From Erythrocercus mccallii (taxonomy: Eukaryota > Chordata > Aves > Passeriformes > Dicruridae): a DNA stretch of 64,000 nucleotides. The DNA is taken from contig VZRG01001672.1 in the NCBI GenBank assembly GCA_013397435.1, forward strand, positions 27,488 to 91,487. The letters are read 5' to 3'. The notes beneath the pieces are model-generated. The model saw only the letters and a program-made list of their open reading frames with translations, searched no databases and was not told the origin of the DNA. The position numbers and the translations under genes were made by a program. Numbering within the stretch: the first letter of the stretch is position 1; each line of letters starts with the position of its first letter. This document shows, piece after piece, positions 38,879-50,369 of the stretch.

Positions 38879-39369
38879 TGTGGAGACCCAGGGGCCTGCC
38901 AACAGGAGAGATACTATTTTAGATTAGGGTGAGAAAAACCTTCCTCCCATGGGCCTTTACAGCCACATTAGTATTTCTTAGGTTTTGTTGTTCTATTGGT
39001 ATGTTAAGTTTATGTCACCCTGTTCAGCCCCTGTTCACCATATATGTATCCTTCCTAGAATGTTCTTCCTTCTCTTTGGTTTATTTTTGACATTAGTCCC
39101 CCCGGTTCCTAGCCACCCTACTGCACCATTTTTCCCTATCCCTATTGGACCCTGACCCTCAGGACCACCCCTTGGCCCAGTTTTTGGCTCTCATCCCTCG
39201 AACACATTCCAGGCTGTACCCACAATGCACGTGCTGACAATAAACATCCCTCAGATTTCAAAACAGGACCCTGTCTCCTTGCCTTTATCTTCAGCCCTGT
39301 ATCAGCAGAGCACACCAGGCCCCAAAGGCGCAGATGGCTCTCAGGGACATGCTGTAGCAGGATGCTGCA
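38879..39369 (+). mobile_element. ERVK-class solo LTR with exact 6-bp duplication
   Basis: A 491-bp element starting TGTGGAGACC and ending GATGCTGCA. It is bounded by ACATCT at 38873-38878 and ACATCT at 39370-39375, an exact 6-bp target-site duplication. A TATA-like ATATATGTAT lies near 39042, and AATAAA is at 39239-39244, followed by a U5-like 125 bp. Together these give the plus orientation. A 6-bp duplication is typical of ERVK/alpharetrovirus-like integrases. No proviral interior is present, so it is a solo LTR left by recombination between two LTRs. The intact ends and exact duplication suggest a comparatively recent insertion. Confidence 0.88.
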
Positions 39370-39375
39370 ACATCT

Positions 39376-40327
39376 GGTATAAAAAAGGGGAAAAGCGGTG
39401 ACTGTTCTTCCATTGTTGAAAACTCAGCAAACAACAGATTTTTTCAGAAATGAAAATTTAAAAATATTTCTAGTAGGCATCAACTCACTAAATTTTCTTC
39501 TCCTAAAATCTGATTGTTAAGTCTCTGTTCCAGTCCCTCTCAGACTGCAGTAATGAGTCCTGTCTATGGCAATCAAAACTCTAAACACTTACTTTAATTA
39601 TCTAAAATATACTTATGGATTTCCTTGATAATACAGTGCTGAAGCTATTACACTGTTATAAAACTGTACTTACAAAAGAATCATCTTCAAATGGTGAGAC
39701 AGCATGGGGGTTGGCCTTAAGTATCAAGGCTGCTTCTCAGATATCTCAGGACTGAAATCCAATATTAGTCAGTAAATAATTTTCCTATGTTCAGGCCAGA
39801 GGAGTCTGAAATATTCCTACAGGGAAATATAAAGTATCTTAGATGCAGAGTACTTTTCTTCTCCCTGCAAATACATATTTGTTGGGAGGAAGATGTAGTG
39901 ACACAGAAACTCCCTATCTACTGCTTCTGCCTCAGGCTCCTTCATTAGCAACACTTTTTCTCCAGGACATAAGAGGCAGAGGTGAGAAGCCTTTTCTCAG
40001 TTTAGAAGAAATTATGAAGAAAGACTTTCTTGATCCCTTTTGAGAAAGGAAAGGAACAGAAAAGTCCTGGAACTACCCTGTAATTCACAGCATTTGGAAT
40101 CAGGTCCAGTTTTATTGTTAAGTTCCACTTTACCAAAATATGACCTTTATACCCTTTTCAGATCAGTAGAGTTCAATTTTTTGTGTAACTATCCCTGGTT
40201 TGACCTTCATCTGTTTTGCCAGAACAACTTTTGTTAGTGATATCAAGGAAACGAAGATGTTGTTTGGAGTAAAATATTGCTTATATCAATATTTTTCCTA
40301 AGTCCGGATAACAGCATCATTAGAAAA
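39376..40327. other. Unique spacer between LTRs, no gene seen
   Basis: AT-rich, short frames only, no recognised repeat. Confidence 0.5.
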
Positions 40328-40332
40328 CTTAG

Positions 40333-40929
40333 TGTGCTAATTTTGCCTGGGATAAAGTTAATTTTCTTCATAGTAGCTAGTATGGGGATGTCTTTTGTGT
40401 TTCTGATGAAAAAGGTCTTGATACTATAAAGATGGATTTGTTATTGCTGAGTAGTGCTTGCAAAGCATCAAGGCCTTTTCTACTTTTTGTACTACCCTGC
40501 CACTGAGGAGGCTGAGGATGCACAAGAAGTTGAGAGAGGACACAGCTGGGACAGGTGACCCCAAATGACCACAGGGGTATCCCAAACCACATGGCATCAT
40601 GCTCAGTAAATAAAACTGGGGGAAGAAGAAGGAAGTGGGAAATATTTAGAGCATGTTCACTGTCCCAAGTCACCCTTCTGTGAGACAGAGTCCTACTTTC
40701 CTGAGGATAAGTGAATACCTGCCTGCTGGTTGGAATTGTGGACTGAGTTCCTTATTTTGCTTTGCTTGTGCACGTGGCTTTCGCTTTACTTACTAAACTT
40801 TGTCTTTATGCCAATCCACGAGTTTTTTCATTTTAACTGCACCAATTCTCTTCCCCATTACTCTTACTGTGGAGGAGTGAGGAAGGGACCATGTGGGGTT
40901 AAGTTTCTGTCTGATGTTAAACAATGATA
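40333..40929 (+). mobile_element. ERVL-type solo LTR, plus strand
   Basis: The 597-bp sequence follows the pattern of a widespread bird ERVL LTR through most of its length: GGGATAAAGTTAATTTTCTT near the start, TATTGCTGAGTAGTGCTT, then GCACAAGAAGTTGAGAG. Next come a weakened TATA-like AAATAAAACTGGG near 40608, GTCTTTATGCCAATCCACGAG, and GTTAAACAATGATA at the end. The first bases (TGTGCT) and last bases (GATA for GACA) have mutated. The flanks CTTAG (40328-40332) and CTCAG (40930-40934) form a 5-bp duplication with one mismatch, as expected for ERVL. The decay of ends, TATA and duplication suggests it is older than the 38.9-kb LTR. Confidence 0.88.
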
Positions 40930-41722
40930 CTCAGTAATCTTAACAGAGCTTGAGAATTCCTGGATAGAAATTGCACATCTGTTCTGTCCTAGCTGTCCAT
41001 ATGCTGAGAAAAGTTTTGGGGTTGAGGGCACAGTTTTTTCCCACTTTTTTTCATTGTTATAACATATTTGTAACCATCTCTTAGCTAAACATTTCACTTT
41101 AGATTTATATCTAAATGTAAATGTGCATACATATATTTATTTGTATTATCAAGTTCAATAAACACAGTTTGTGTTTTCTGATCATGGCTGCTTCTTAAGA
41201 TTTTGTAAAACATAAATAAAGTCTAAGTTGAATAAGGCACATGCATGCTTGGGACTAGAAGGGGATTAAATGATGTTTGAAGTTTCTCTGTTTTGTAAAA
41301 ACAAAGAACATGCACATGAACATGTATGTAGAAATAATGAATCTAAGGACTAATGACTTGCACTAGTGAAAAAAGGGTATCAGAAAATAAACCAGAATGA
41401 GGATAATTCATCTTCTTCAGGCTTCAAAGTTTCAGAGAACGTTGAGGAGATTTTAGCCTATCAAGTTACCTTTCTCAGTTCAAGGACACAAAAATTGCTG
41501 CTGATGATTGTCCATGGAAGAACTGGCAATGCTTTTTATAGAGTATTGAATTATTTGTTTTTCTTCAACCCAGGCTCTGAATTTCATACATGTATTAAGT
41601 TTTACTGTTTTCCAGATACAGTGTTAGTATGGTAGGCAGGCAGAGATAAGCTAGAGACCATTTCTCATTTCTTCTCTTTAGGTCAATCATGCTGGAGAGA
41701 AAAACTTTTTACACTCATCATG

Positions 41723-41805
41723 TGGGATCATAAAATATTGATTCACTGCTGGTTTAAATGCACATTTAGAGAGTGTAAAAGGTGTTATTTTGTCATGAAA
41801 CATGA
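41723..41805 (+). repeat. Left copy of a diverged local duplication
   Basis: It shares TGGGATCATAAAATATTGAT and GGTTTAAATGCACATTT with the segment at 43321-43403 in the same order and orientation, with small indels between. Homology fades after about 80 bp. The unit does not match a repeat that I know. Confidence 0.85.
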
Positions 41806-43118
41806 TGTGACCTTGATATCCCATGTTGTTCAAATGGTGAAATGATCTCATTAGAACCAGTTCTAGCACACATAAAAAAACCACGAGAAATGAAGGAAAT
41901 GCTGGTGTCCAAAGTCTTCTTGGTTTTACTTATATTAGTTATTGTTAGTAAAGAACAGAAACTTTCTGTGCTTTGACTCTTCTCTTGCCTTACACCCTCT
42001 GTCAGAGCTAAATACAAGTTGCTACTTACTTTTTCCAAGACAAGAAGAAATCTCTTCTTCCCATAATATTGTGTGACAACCATTTACACTGATGGTCTGT
42101 CAGGAAATATTTTTTGAATCTGCTAAGAACATAAAAATCCTCTACTTGAGAAATTGGTCCTCTTTGTATTTCCTCTCAGGCAGATAAAGTCTTTTTTTTA
42201 TATAAAAAAAAAAATTTAAAATTGTCCATCAATTATTTTGAAGTTATGAAAATATATTATTTTGCCTCAGCTATGTCAGTTAATCTTTGCTGATAGAGAA
42301 TTTGGAAGCAAATATTCATATTTATTAAAGGTAATGCTAACTTTATGTCATGAATAAAGAAAAGCAGATAATGCATAGAAGGTTGTGATGCTTCACTAAA
42401 GCCAAAGAAGACATAGTGATTTCTGTGGCATTTTTAGATAAGTGGGACATTTTCGACTGACTTTTCTCATTCATATTGACAATAACATGACAAAAATAAA
42501 TCGAGAGACTAAGAAACACTGTGAGAGAAAGCGCTTCCAGAGTTTTTGGGTTTTATTAATAAAAGAATAAAGGAAAAGGAAACAAACTTTCTTAAAATGA
42601 AAAGAAATCTTTAACACCACTTCAAATTAATAAAATATTTTAAATTTTATTATCTTATTATTTTATTATTCAAACGTGCAGAATTTTGAAAATCAATGAT
42701 CCTATGTAAAAATGAAAATAGACAAGAGAATTAAACCAAAATAGATTGGTTTAGTCATTCGAAGGGGTCCTAATAAAATATTTTGATACTGATGAATTAA
42801 ACACAAAAGAATAACTATACATTTATATTTTCCTTTAAAATGGAAATTAGTATATTCCTGGAAAGCATTTTAATTTTCAATATTTTTTATGTTTGGCAGA
42901 AAGGTATTCCCTTAATATCTTTTCAGCAAGAATGGATGATTACACAGAGTATGCTATTTCCAACATAACAAGAGATATGGATGTAGATTTACTTCTCATA
43001 TTCAGGATGGTGTAGAAGCATAGTAAACTTTGTTACATCTTCCTTAAAATTACAGTATAATCATAATGTGTCCTTACAGTTAGTGTATTCTGTGAAAAAT
43101 ACTCCCTAATAACTTTTG

Positions 43119-43175
43119 TTCCTAAGAAGATTCTAAGTTCCTAAGAAGATTCTAAGTTCCTAAGAACTTCTTAGG
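43119..43175. repeat. Triplicate 19-bp repeat ending in a hairpin
   Basis: TTCCTAAGAAGATTCTAAG occurs exactly at 43119-43137 and 43138-43156. A third diverged unit at 43157-43175 contains the perfect inverted repeat CCTAAGAA-C-TTCTTAGG (43159-43175). Confidence 0.92.
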
Positions 43176-43320
43176 GGTTTGGCTCCACCTATTTGGGATA
43201 TTTTTGCTGTACAAACTTTAATAGATAGTGTTTCTTGTTGAAAAGAAAATCCTGGATTTACTGAGCTGCTTTGCAGAGAATAATTCTCTGTATCTGCATT
43301 TTCTTTTTAGTCTCGTTTTA

Positions 43321-43403
43321 TGGGATCATAAAATATTGATTCATTCTGGTTTAAATGCACATTTTAAAGAGTTTGGAAGAGTGGAATGTATTACTATGAA
43401 AGG
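43321..43403 (+). repeat. Right copy of the local duplication
   Basis: Direct-orientation partner of 41723-41805. The best-matching part is the first 50 bases; the remainder keeps only scattered words such as ATGAAA. Confidence 0.85.
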
Positions 43404-44176
43404 TGATAAGTCTATATTTCTTTCTTTCTAAATCTTTCCAAGTGATTGGACACTGTGTAGATGGCGAATGGAGCTTTCAATGCAAGGGTCCTTACAATAA
43501 CATCTTCAGTTGGTTCAGAGGAGATTCTCAGTCTCATGTGGCCAGATGTTTGCAATTCAAATCACCTCCAATTTTATTTGGCCACTTCAGCACATACAGG
43601 ATCCATATCTATCAATTATTTCAAATAATGTAGAAGGCATCTGTTAACCCATGCATCCACAGGAAAAACTTCTACCAATTATTTAAAATGGTTTATATAA
43701 TCTGGTTAATTCTGCAGAAAAAGCTACTCTACTACCTGATAGCTGTAATTCCCTTGTGTTTTTTGTCAAGACTATTTAATTATAAAAACAGCGCTGATCT
43801 TTTGGTTACAGACAGCAAAGAGAGTTTTCCAGACTGTCTAAAGTGTTATTGCTGGATGTATCCTTGTTAAAGGCAAGGATAATCCAGGTTCTTGTTAGTA
43901 GATTCCTTGGTGTATATTTTTAAGAGTGAAATGACACCAATGATTGGTTTATTGTTGTTTGTAAAAATATCTCTATCTTACTTTAGAACAACCTGGTTGC
44001 AATGGAAAGCAAGTGTGTAGCCATTTTGGTTCTTATTATTATCTATAGTAATATAGCCATATGAAAGCCTAAAAAAATCACTTAAAATGTACAAGGAAAA
44101 GAAAGAGAAGGAGTAAGAGTAGAAAGATGTCACCACCTGAGGACATTGTGACAGGACTTGGTTGTTGCAATTTCAG

Positions 44177-44948
44177 TGCCTGTTGGTCAAAGCAATGGTT
44201 GCAACTTTATCCTGTTGGGTGTGGGGAAAGCCCCTGAAACACAATGTCCAGTGGCTTAAAATGTGCTCAGGCTCAGTCAGAGTGCCCAGGTGCCTCCCCT
44301 GGGCAGAGGAGCTTTACACTACTTTTTGATCACCTGCGCACCACTGGTGGAAGACCCCAGAATGGAGTCTGGGTATGCTTTGAGGGTCTTTGATTGTTTA
44401 GGACAACTTCAATGACCTCACAGCTGCTTCACATCAGAGTTAAACCCCATCTGACCTTCCCCAGGGGTAGGAAGGGAGTTTTACGCTTGAGTCAGTTGTG
44501 TAAGGGAGTGCAGGTAGCATGATAAGAGGCACCATTTGGCCTTGCAGGGTTAGAGCCTCTCCCTCAGGGGTAGGGTGCAAACCTGGCCTCAGTAGATGGG
44601 CCTGTGGGTTGTGGCCACCCCTGCCCAACCCAGACAGAGAGGACTTTCCACACATCTACTGAGAATGCCTTTCTTTGTGGATACATTCTTCCCCTCCAGG
44701 CTTATTTACTTCTCCTTAGACCTGAGATAACTGGACAATGATTTACCACCTTTATCTTATCTCAAGATTCTGGCAGGTGGCTTAATTCACAGTCCAGTAA
44801 CTCACAGTCTGGTTCCCATCAGGAGGCATATTTGGGTATGAGTGGGCTTTGGTGGTTGCAGATGAGCAGTTGCTTCTTTTTACAGTTTGCTACAGTTCAC
44901 AAAAGTACTTTGGTGATTTTAACAACGTTTAAACCATGAACCATAACA
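44177..44948 (-). mobile_element. ERVK-class solo LTR with exact 6-bp duplication
   Basis: A 772-bp, GC-richer block starting TGCCTGTTGG and ending CCATAACA on the plus strand. It is flanked by TTTCAG at 44171-44176 and TTTCAG at 44949-44954, an exact 6-bp duplication. Ends of the TG...CA type plus 6 bp point to an ERVK-like integrase. Orientation is inferred as minus, from the TGTTATGG start and a GATAAA word about 35 bp before the CA end; there is no canonical AATAAA. No proviral interior remains. The 71-codon frame at 44440-44655 is inside it and is not a gene. Confidence 0.8.
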
Positions 44949-45770
44949 TTTCAGTTTCTCACAGTCCTGCACAAAAGTGTCAAATGCTTTGTTATAAAAC
45001 AATAAGGGTGATTAGGGTTTCATTCAACCACTGGGTCTTGTCAGTCCATTGCCAGAAGTCAGCCCTTTGTTTATGCAGAAACTAAGAGAGTAATTGATGA
45101 CTAACTGCAACAGGTATCCACACAGCAGAGTTCTAATACCCAGCTTTTCACATTAGGTGACAAGAAGATATTGGATAGAGGGGAGAAATGCTTTTAATGT
45201 TCTTACTGAGGGAAAGGCTGAGTTTAGTTATTTTTGGTGAAACAGAAAAATTTAACTAGGCAAATTCCACCTATCTTTGTGTTATTTATTTTAGAGTTCA
45301 GATAAGACTTTTATTGCATTTGTAAGTAGGAAACAGAGTTAGTGGGAATGTCACAACTTAACTATTTCAAGTTTAAAAGAGCAATTTCTAAAATCTTACT
45401 TTGGTACATTTTATTTTCAATAGATAAAAATATGGAGACTGGAAGAGGAATAAAGGAGAAAATACATGGTGAGTATTTCTATTGAAACATTTTGCCTACA
45501 TTATTCAAAAGGTGTACAAAACCTGTGGTAGAAATACAAATCTATAATTATATTCTCTCTTTGCTTAGTGTTCTGAAAGAAAGAGTGACATTTTGGAGGA
45601 GGACAAATAAAGCATGACTTGACAGTGATTAATAGTCACAAAACATAACAGAGAACGGGACAGTGGTTAACCTGATTAAGTATGAAAACATGCATTTAAA
45701 CACCATCATAAACTAGAGTATCTGTACTTTTTTTTTGAGAGGTTTACTGTTAAACAATCAATATTTATTG

Positions 45771-45820
45771 TTCTAGCTATGTACATTTTCTAGCTATAGA
45801 AATGTACATGTTCTAGCTAT
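45771..45820. repeat. Three copies of TTCTAGCTAT
   Basis: The ten-base word occurs at 45771-45780, 45788-45797 and 45811-45820 with GTACAT words between the copies. Confidence 0.88.
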
Positions 45821-46511
45821 AACATTTTAGTATATATTTTTCCTGTAAAAAATGAAGTGTCTTGCTTTTTACTGCTCTTCACACCCCAATAATTTAGCTA
45901 GCTTTTAATGGACACTGTTACTTGGATGTTTGAGGCAAGTGCCAATTGACCTGTCACTCTTTCAATTTCTAGATGAAAACAGCGACATGGTACAAAATAA
46001 ATGTATAACATGAAGAACAGTAGGTAGGTTATTATGGAAAGTTGGAAAATATAGTGATATAGTCACATGGAGAGCCAAGAGTAACATTTCATGTCCTATG
46101 GCAGGGATAGGTAACATCCTTCCTTTACTAATGAAGAGTAGTTATCAACAATACCTAAAGCTGCTGTAAAAACAAAATCAGTGACTGTGCAAACAAGCTT
46201 AACCTTTGACAAGATCTCTAGGGAGGGTGTGAGTTTCACACATGTGAAAATGAGGATCTAATATGAAGAATTTTATTACCTCTCTGTAGCACAGCCCAAA
46301 AAGTTCTTGCTTGGCACAGATTTCACCTCAATCCTGCTTTTCATGGGGATCTGCTGTCTTCCAAAAAGCACAGAAAATTATACTATGAGTAAAGTGAAAT
46401 GGAGAACAGCACAACACACAGAGTGCTCTTCTAAAATGGTTCCATTTGACCCTAACTTAGTAAAGTGTAGCATTTTCTCTTTTTTGCTGTCACTAAAACA
46501 AGGCCCGCACC

Positions 46512-46601
46512 TCAACAAATTTATACACTACACTGTGAGCAAATTTATACAGTACACTGTGTACACTGTGGGTACACCTCGGCAAATTTATACAGTATAG
46601 C
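46512..46601. repeat. Minisatellite, three units of about 24 bp
   Basis: Three units beginning CAAATTTATACA and containing GTACACTGTG-like words, the last after a short GTGTACACTGTGGGTACACC interruption. Confidence 0.9.
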
Positions 46602-46755
46602 TGCTTACAGACTATCAAGGAAAGCAGGTATTCACCAGCCCTAATGCCAGAAAGTGCAGTTCCCAAAAACAATTACATCAATAGCACTCCATGTCTCTTT
46701 TGTTCTCCAGGGAAGTGTGGAAGCTGGGGTTGGTGAAGAGACACCCTCTGCATCT

Positions 46756-46787
46756 AAGAGAGAAAGAGAGAGAGAGAAAGAGAGAGA
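46756..46787. repeat. (GA)n-rich purine tract
   Basis: AG dinucleotides with AAAG interruptions over about 32 bp. Confidence 0.93.
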
Positions 46788-47943
46788 CTGTTGCCATGGT
46801 GTGGAACTTCTTTTTCATAAATGTTTCAGTAAGGTCATGCCCTGCTTGATTAATTCCAAGAGTTCACATTCATCTACTGCCACACAGCCAGTTTACAGCA
46901 GATGTTCACAGAAGCCATTTCATGCTGACTTATGACCCTTCCATTTCTTTCTGTGGCTAATGTATCAGGATGGCTGTATTCTGGACACAGAAGTAACTAG
47001 TACAAACACTGAAAAGCAGCCTCCATTGTGCCTTCAACTGTGTTTGCATCCCAGCAGCCTCAGTCAGCAACTAACTGGTAGCAGATTTTGCTCTCCCTGA
47101 ACAACCACATATTTTCCCCAGTGCAAATGTGTCAGTGTGCGGACTTACTACATTTTTTTCCATGTAATTTTGTATGGTTGAAAGCAGCATGCTCTCAAAT
47201 ACAGGAATGACAAGGTTTCTGAGGAGGTTAGGTATGCACAGTCCAAAGACATGACAATGAATAAAAGTAATTATTTTATATCCTATGCCCTCCTCAACTC
47301 TCCATCTTTTACACAAGCATCAAGTTGCCAATAATAAGGGCTAAGAGAAGGACCAGTAGGATTTGAGTTTCTTATATGTTTTGATACACCATAGCCTGTG
47401 ATGTAATGAGTGGAAGGAATATTTGCAGAACAAGAATTTCTGTTGCAGTTTAAGAGACTAGAGAAGACATGGTTGCAAATGGAAAACTAGCAAAAAAATG
47501 ATTCTGTTTTTAGATTTTTCATCAATTTTTGAAGCTATATTCTTCTGCCTTATTTAGTCAGATTATTGCCATTATGAAAAATTTTATTTGACTATTTCTT
47601 ATCCATATTTTTCAATTAAATTCAAGGGCAAAATCCTGGGATATGAATCTGCCCAAATTCAACTAAACAAATGTTCACTCAGTTCCCACTGAGATGATGA
47701 AATCATTTTAAATTGACTGTGTCTGGTAATCATAGCAGATTAGTAGTACTTTAAGGTACTATGTCTTGACTTAAATATTGTGAAAAATAATGTCAGATAG
47801 AAAGATAAACTTATCACTTCAGCTCATGTTTATGAAGATAGCATCTTCAAATTCTTTTTATTCTGATTTTTCTTCTGCAAAACTAGATTTCTGAAAGTCA
47901 AGCTATTTTAATTACAGATAATTTCACCCCTCATTTGAATTAT

Positions 47944-47999
47944 CTCTCCTCTCCTCTCCTCTCCTCTCCTCTCCTCTCCTCTCCTCTCCTCTCCTCTCC
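47944..47999. repeat. (CTCTC)n pentanucleotide microsatellite
   Basis: About eleven uninterrupted 5-bp units. On the opposite strand it produces an artificial Arg/Glu/Gly-repeat reading frame. Confidence 0.96.
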
Positions 48000-48519
48000 G
48001 TTGGATGAAGAGGAATGGTCAGTGGTGTGGATGACTCTGAAGAGAAGGTACACAGACTAGACAGCTCAGAGAAAGACAGAAGTTTACATAATAAAATATG
48101 ATTTTTTGATAAATCTGACTGAAGGTATCCATCCCAAACCTGCAACTGGGAATTACTACAGCAGCCTTGACACAGTCCTTTCACCTCCATGGGTTGTGGC
48201 AGGTCAGTAGTCTTTTTTATGTCATTTCTTTGCAGCCGATTATGTTGGTAGGTAAGATTTAATTCAGAAAGAGGAAAATACACAGAGGATCTGTGTATTT
48301 TCTAGGATGGAATTGACAGTGTTCTTCAATGTAAATAAATGCCCCAAATTTGCCCTGTCTACAATGAAAGCTTAGTCTCTTGCTGTGTGTTCATCACTGG
48401 AAATTTTATCAACTTCAGGAACATAACTCTTGTGACAGGTCTGTTAACCTCAAGGTCATAAACCCTTTAAATAAAAAATCATTCAAAAATATTTCTGAAA
48501 TTTAGTGAAAGTTGAAGAA

Positions 48520-48900
48520 AGAGAATTGGCCCAGTCCATCACACACTGAACTTGTTTGTCAGCACATTCTCTTAATCATTTATCAATTACTTATGCAAAT
48601 AGGAGAAGATTACAAAGACTACTTTCAAGGCTGTCTTGTGTGGGACCTATAAAACCAACTGCAGTGGATGTCCATGCATTTTGAATTTTTTTCCTTCCTT
48701 TTTTATTGCTTCTGGGCAGGGTTTACTTCAGCGGTCAAAAGCCAACAGCTCATAATTATGGTGCATGTAATTACAAGGGAGAAGTAATCTCATTAAAAAA
48801 AAAGCAGAGAAATGTTGGATAATTAGGGGTACAACAGGATGTTTGATTTAAAGCTAGATTTCATGTTCTATTACGCTGTAATCCGTTCCTAGCTGTTCTT
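48520..48900. promoter_or_regulatory. Candidate non-coding regulatory element (motif-dense)
   Basis: The sequence is non-repetitive and carries an octamer ATGCAAAT (48593-48600), ATAATTAT (48752-48759), a palindromic GTAATTAC (48767-48774) and TAATCC (48879-48884). These are words bound by POU and homeodomain proteins. Such words are common by chance in AT-rich DNA. The claim is only that this is a reasonable place to look for conservation. Confidence 0.22.
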
Positions 48901-50369
48901 GTAGCTTTCAACTATTTCAAGGGTGAACAGAATATCTTCTTTCCTGTGCTTCCATTTTTATGCACTCCTTTCCTGTGTGCAGTTGTATCATACCCGCTAT
49001 TTGTCGTATAAACATAGTGTGATGTGGTGAACCATTATAAGGTAGAGCTGTTAAAAGTTTGATCAACATACAATCCTTTAAGTGTTTTCCTTAACTTGAG
49101 TAACTATGTTTAATTATTTAATTTAGAATGTAACACATCATTTTGATGTGTTAAGGTGAGCAGTGTCAAGAGAAATTCCCTGCAGAAACAGGCCTTTGAG
49201 AGTCTCTGAGATCCTACAGGGAAATCAGTGGCATTTTAATCTGAATTAGACACAGCTCCTGCAGAGAGAAATCTGAACAAGTCTCCAGAAAACTGCTGAT
49301 TCTTTTAGTAAATACGAAATTTTTCTGCTTTGCTATCATATTACTGGAAAGATTTTCTGATGGAAATTTGCAAACCAGTTGTTTGATATAGAAGGTATTT
49401 GTATATTTTTAGATGAAAAAATGTCAGTTTAAATTCTATATCAGGTTAAATACAAGCAATAGTAAGATTAATCTTTTTTTTATATCTGGTCTTTCGAAGA
49501 TTAAAACCAATCCATGCATAATCCCTTGCTGCTAGCTAGAATGCATTTTTAAAATGTTCCTTTAATTATCTAAACACTAGGACTTGCACATTGTATAACA
49601 TCATATGATCTTATCTAAAGTATTATTAATAGATTACTCTGTTCGAAAATTCAGGAAAATCCCTCTTTGTAATTTTCCTGTGTACTTCGCTCTTTCTCTC
49701 TTCTATACATTTGAAAATTTGCCTTTCTTGTTCATAGAAATAATATAAACCCAGAATGGTTTGCGTGTTCAGAGAGGATCTCAATACCACTACTGAATAA
49801 ATTCTCACAAACAGAGCTTATTAGAAGTTTCTGAATCTTTCTATTTTAAATCTTTACTTTTTTGGTTGGTTTTTTTGACATGGGGAAGACTGTCTTTTGA
49901 CAAGGGGAAGACAGTACAACTTCTTCTGACAAACTTTCCAGTTTCACTTTCATTTGCCCAATACTTTAGACAATCTGCTATGAATTAAGCTTTTATCTGT
50001 CTTTCCTTAAGATTGTCAGAAAGCCAGGGATCCCAGATGCCCATTATCCAAGCTCTGGGCAGCTCTACCATGTGTGCACAAAGTACTGTGTGTGTTTTTC
50101 AGTGACTATGTTTCTGTGACAAACCTGCCTTGTATTTTGGCAAGAACTGGTATTTTTGACACTCCCTCATCAAATCTGGGATTGCTATCCTTGTGCTGGG
50201 TTTCTTTTCCATGAATTATCACTACTCATTGCTCAAAATTAGTTTTAGTATTTATCATGAGTCAGAAATCCTTATTTTCCATCAGATTACTTTTGAATTT
50301 GTTGCTATAATTTAGTTGTTCCTCATCTCTGGGAGTTCTCCCATTCTCCATCTTCTTCATATCCGAGGA

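Larger units (their letters stand above)
40935..44170. other. Unique AT-rich sequence with local duplications, no gene seen
   Basis: No recognised gene. It holds a pair of related segments of about 80 bp, 1.6 kb apart, and a 19-bp triplicate; these are listed separately. Confidence 0.5.
44955..50369. other. Unique sequence with several simple repeats, no gene seen
   Basis: No recognised transposon or exon. It contains four simple or tandem repeats and one motif-dense stretch (48520-48900), listed separately. Confidence 0.5.

Noticed and set aside
47924..48283. 119-codon minus-strand frame with an Arg/Glu/Gly repeat end
   Set aside because: The repeat end is the CTCTC microsatellite; the rest has no signature.
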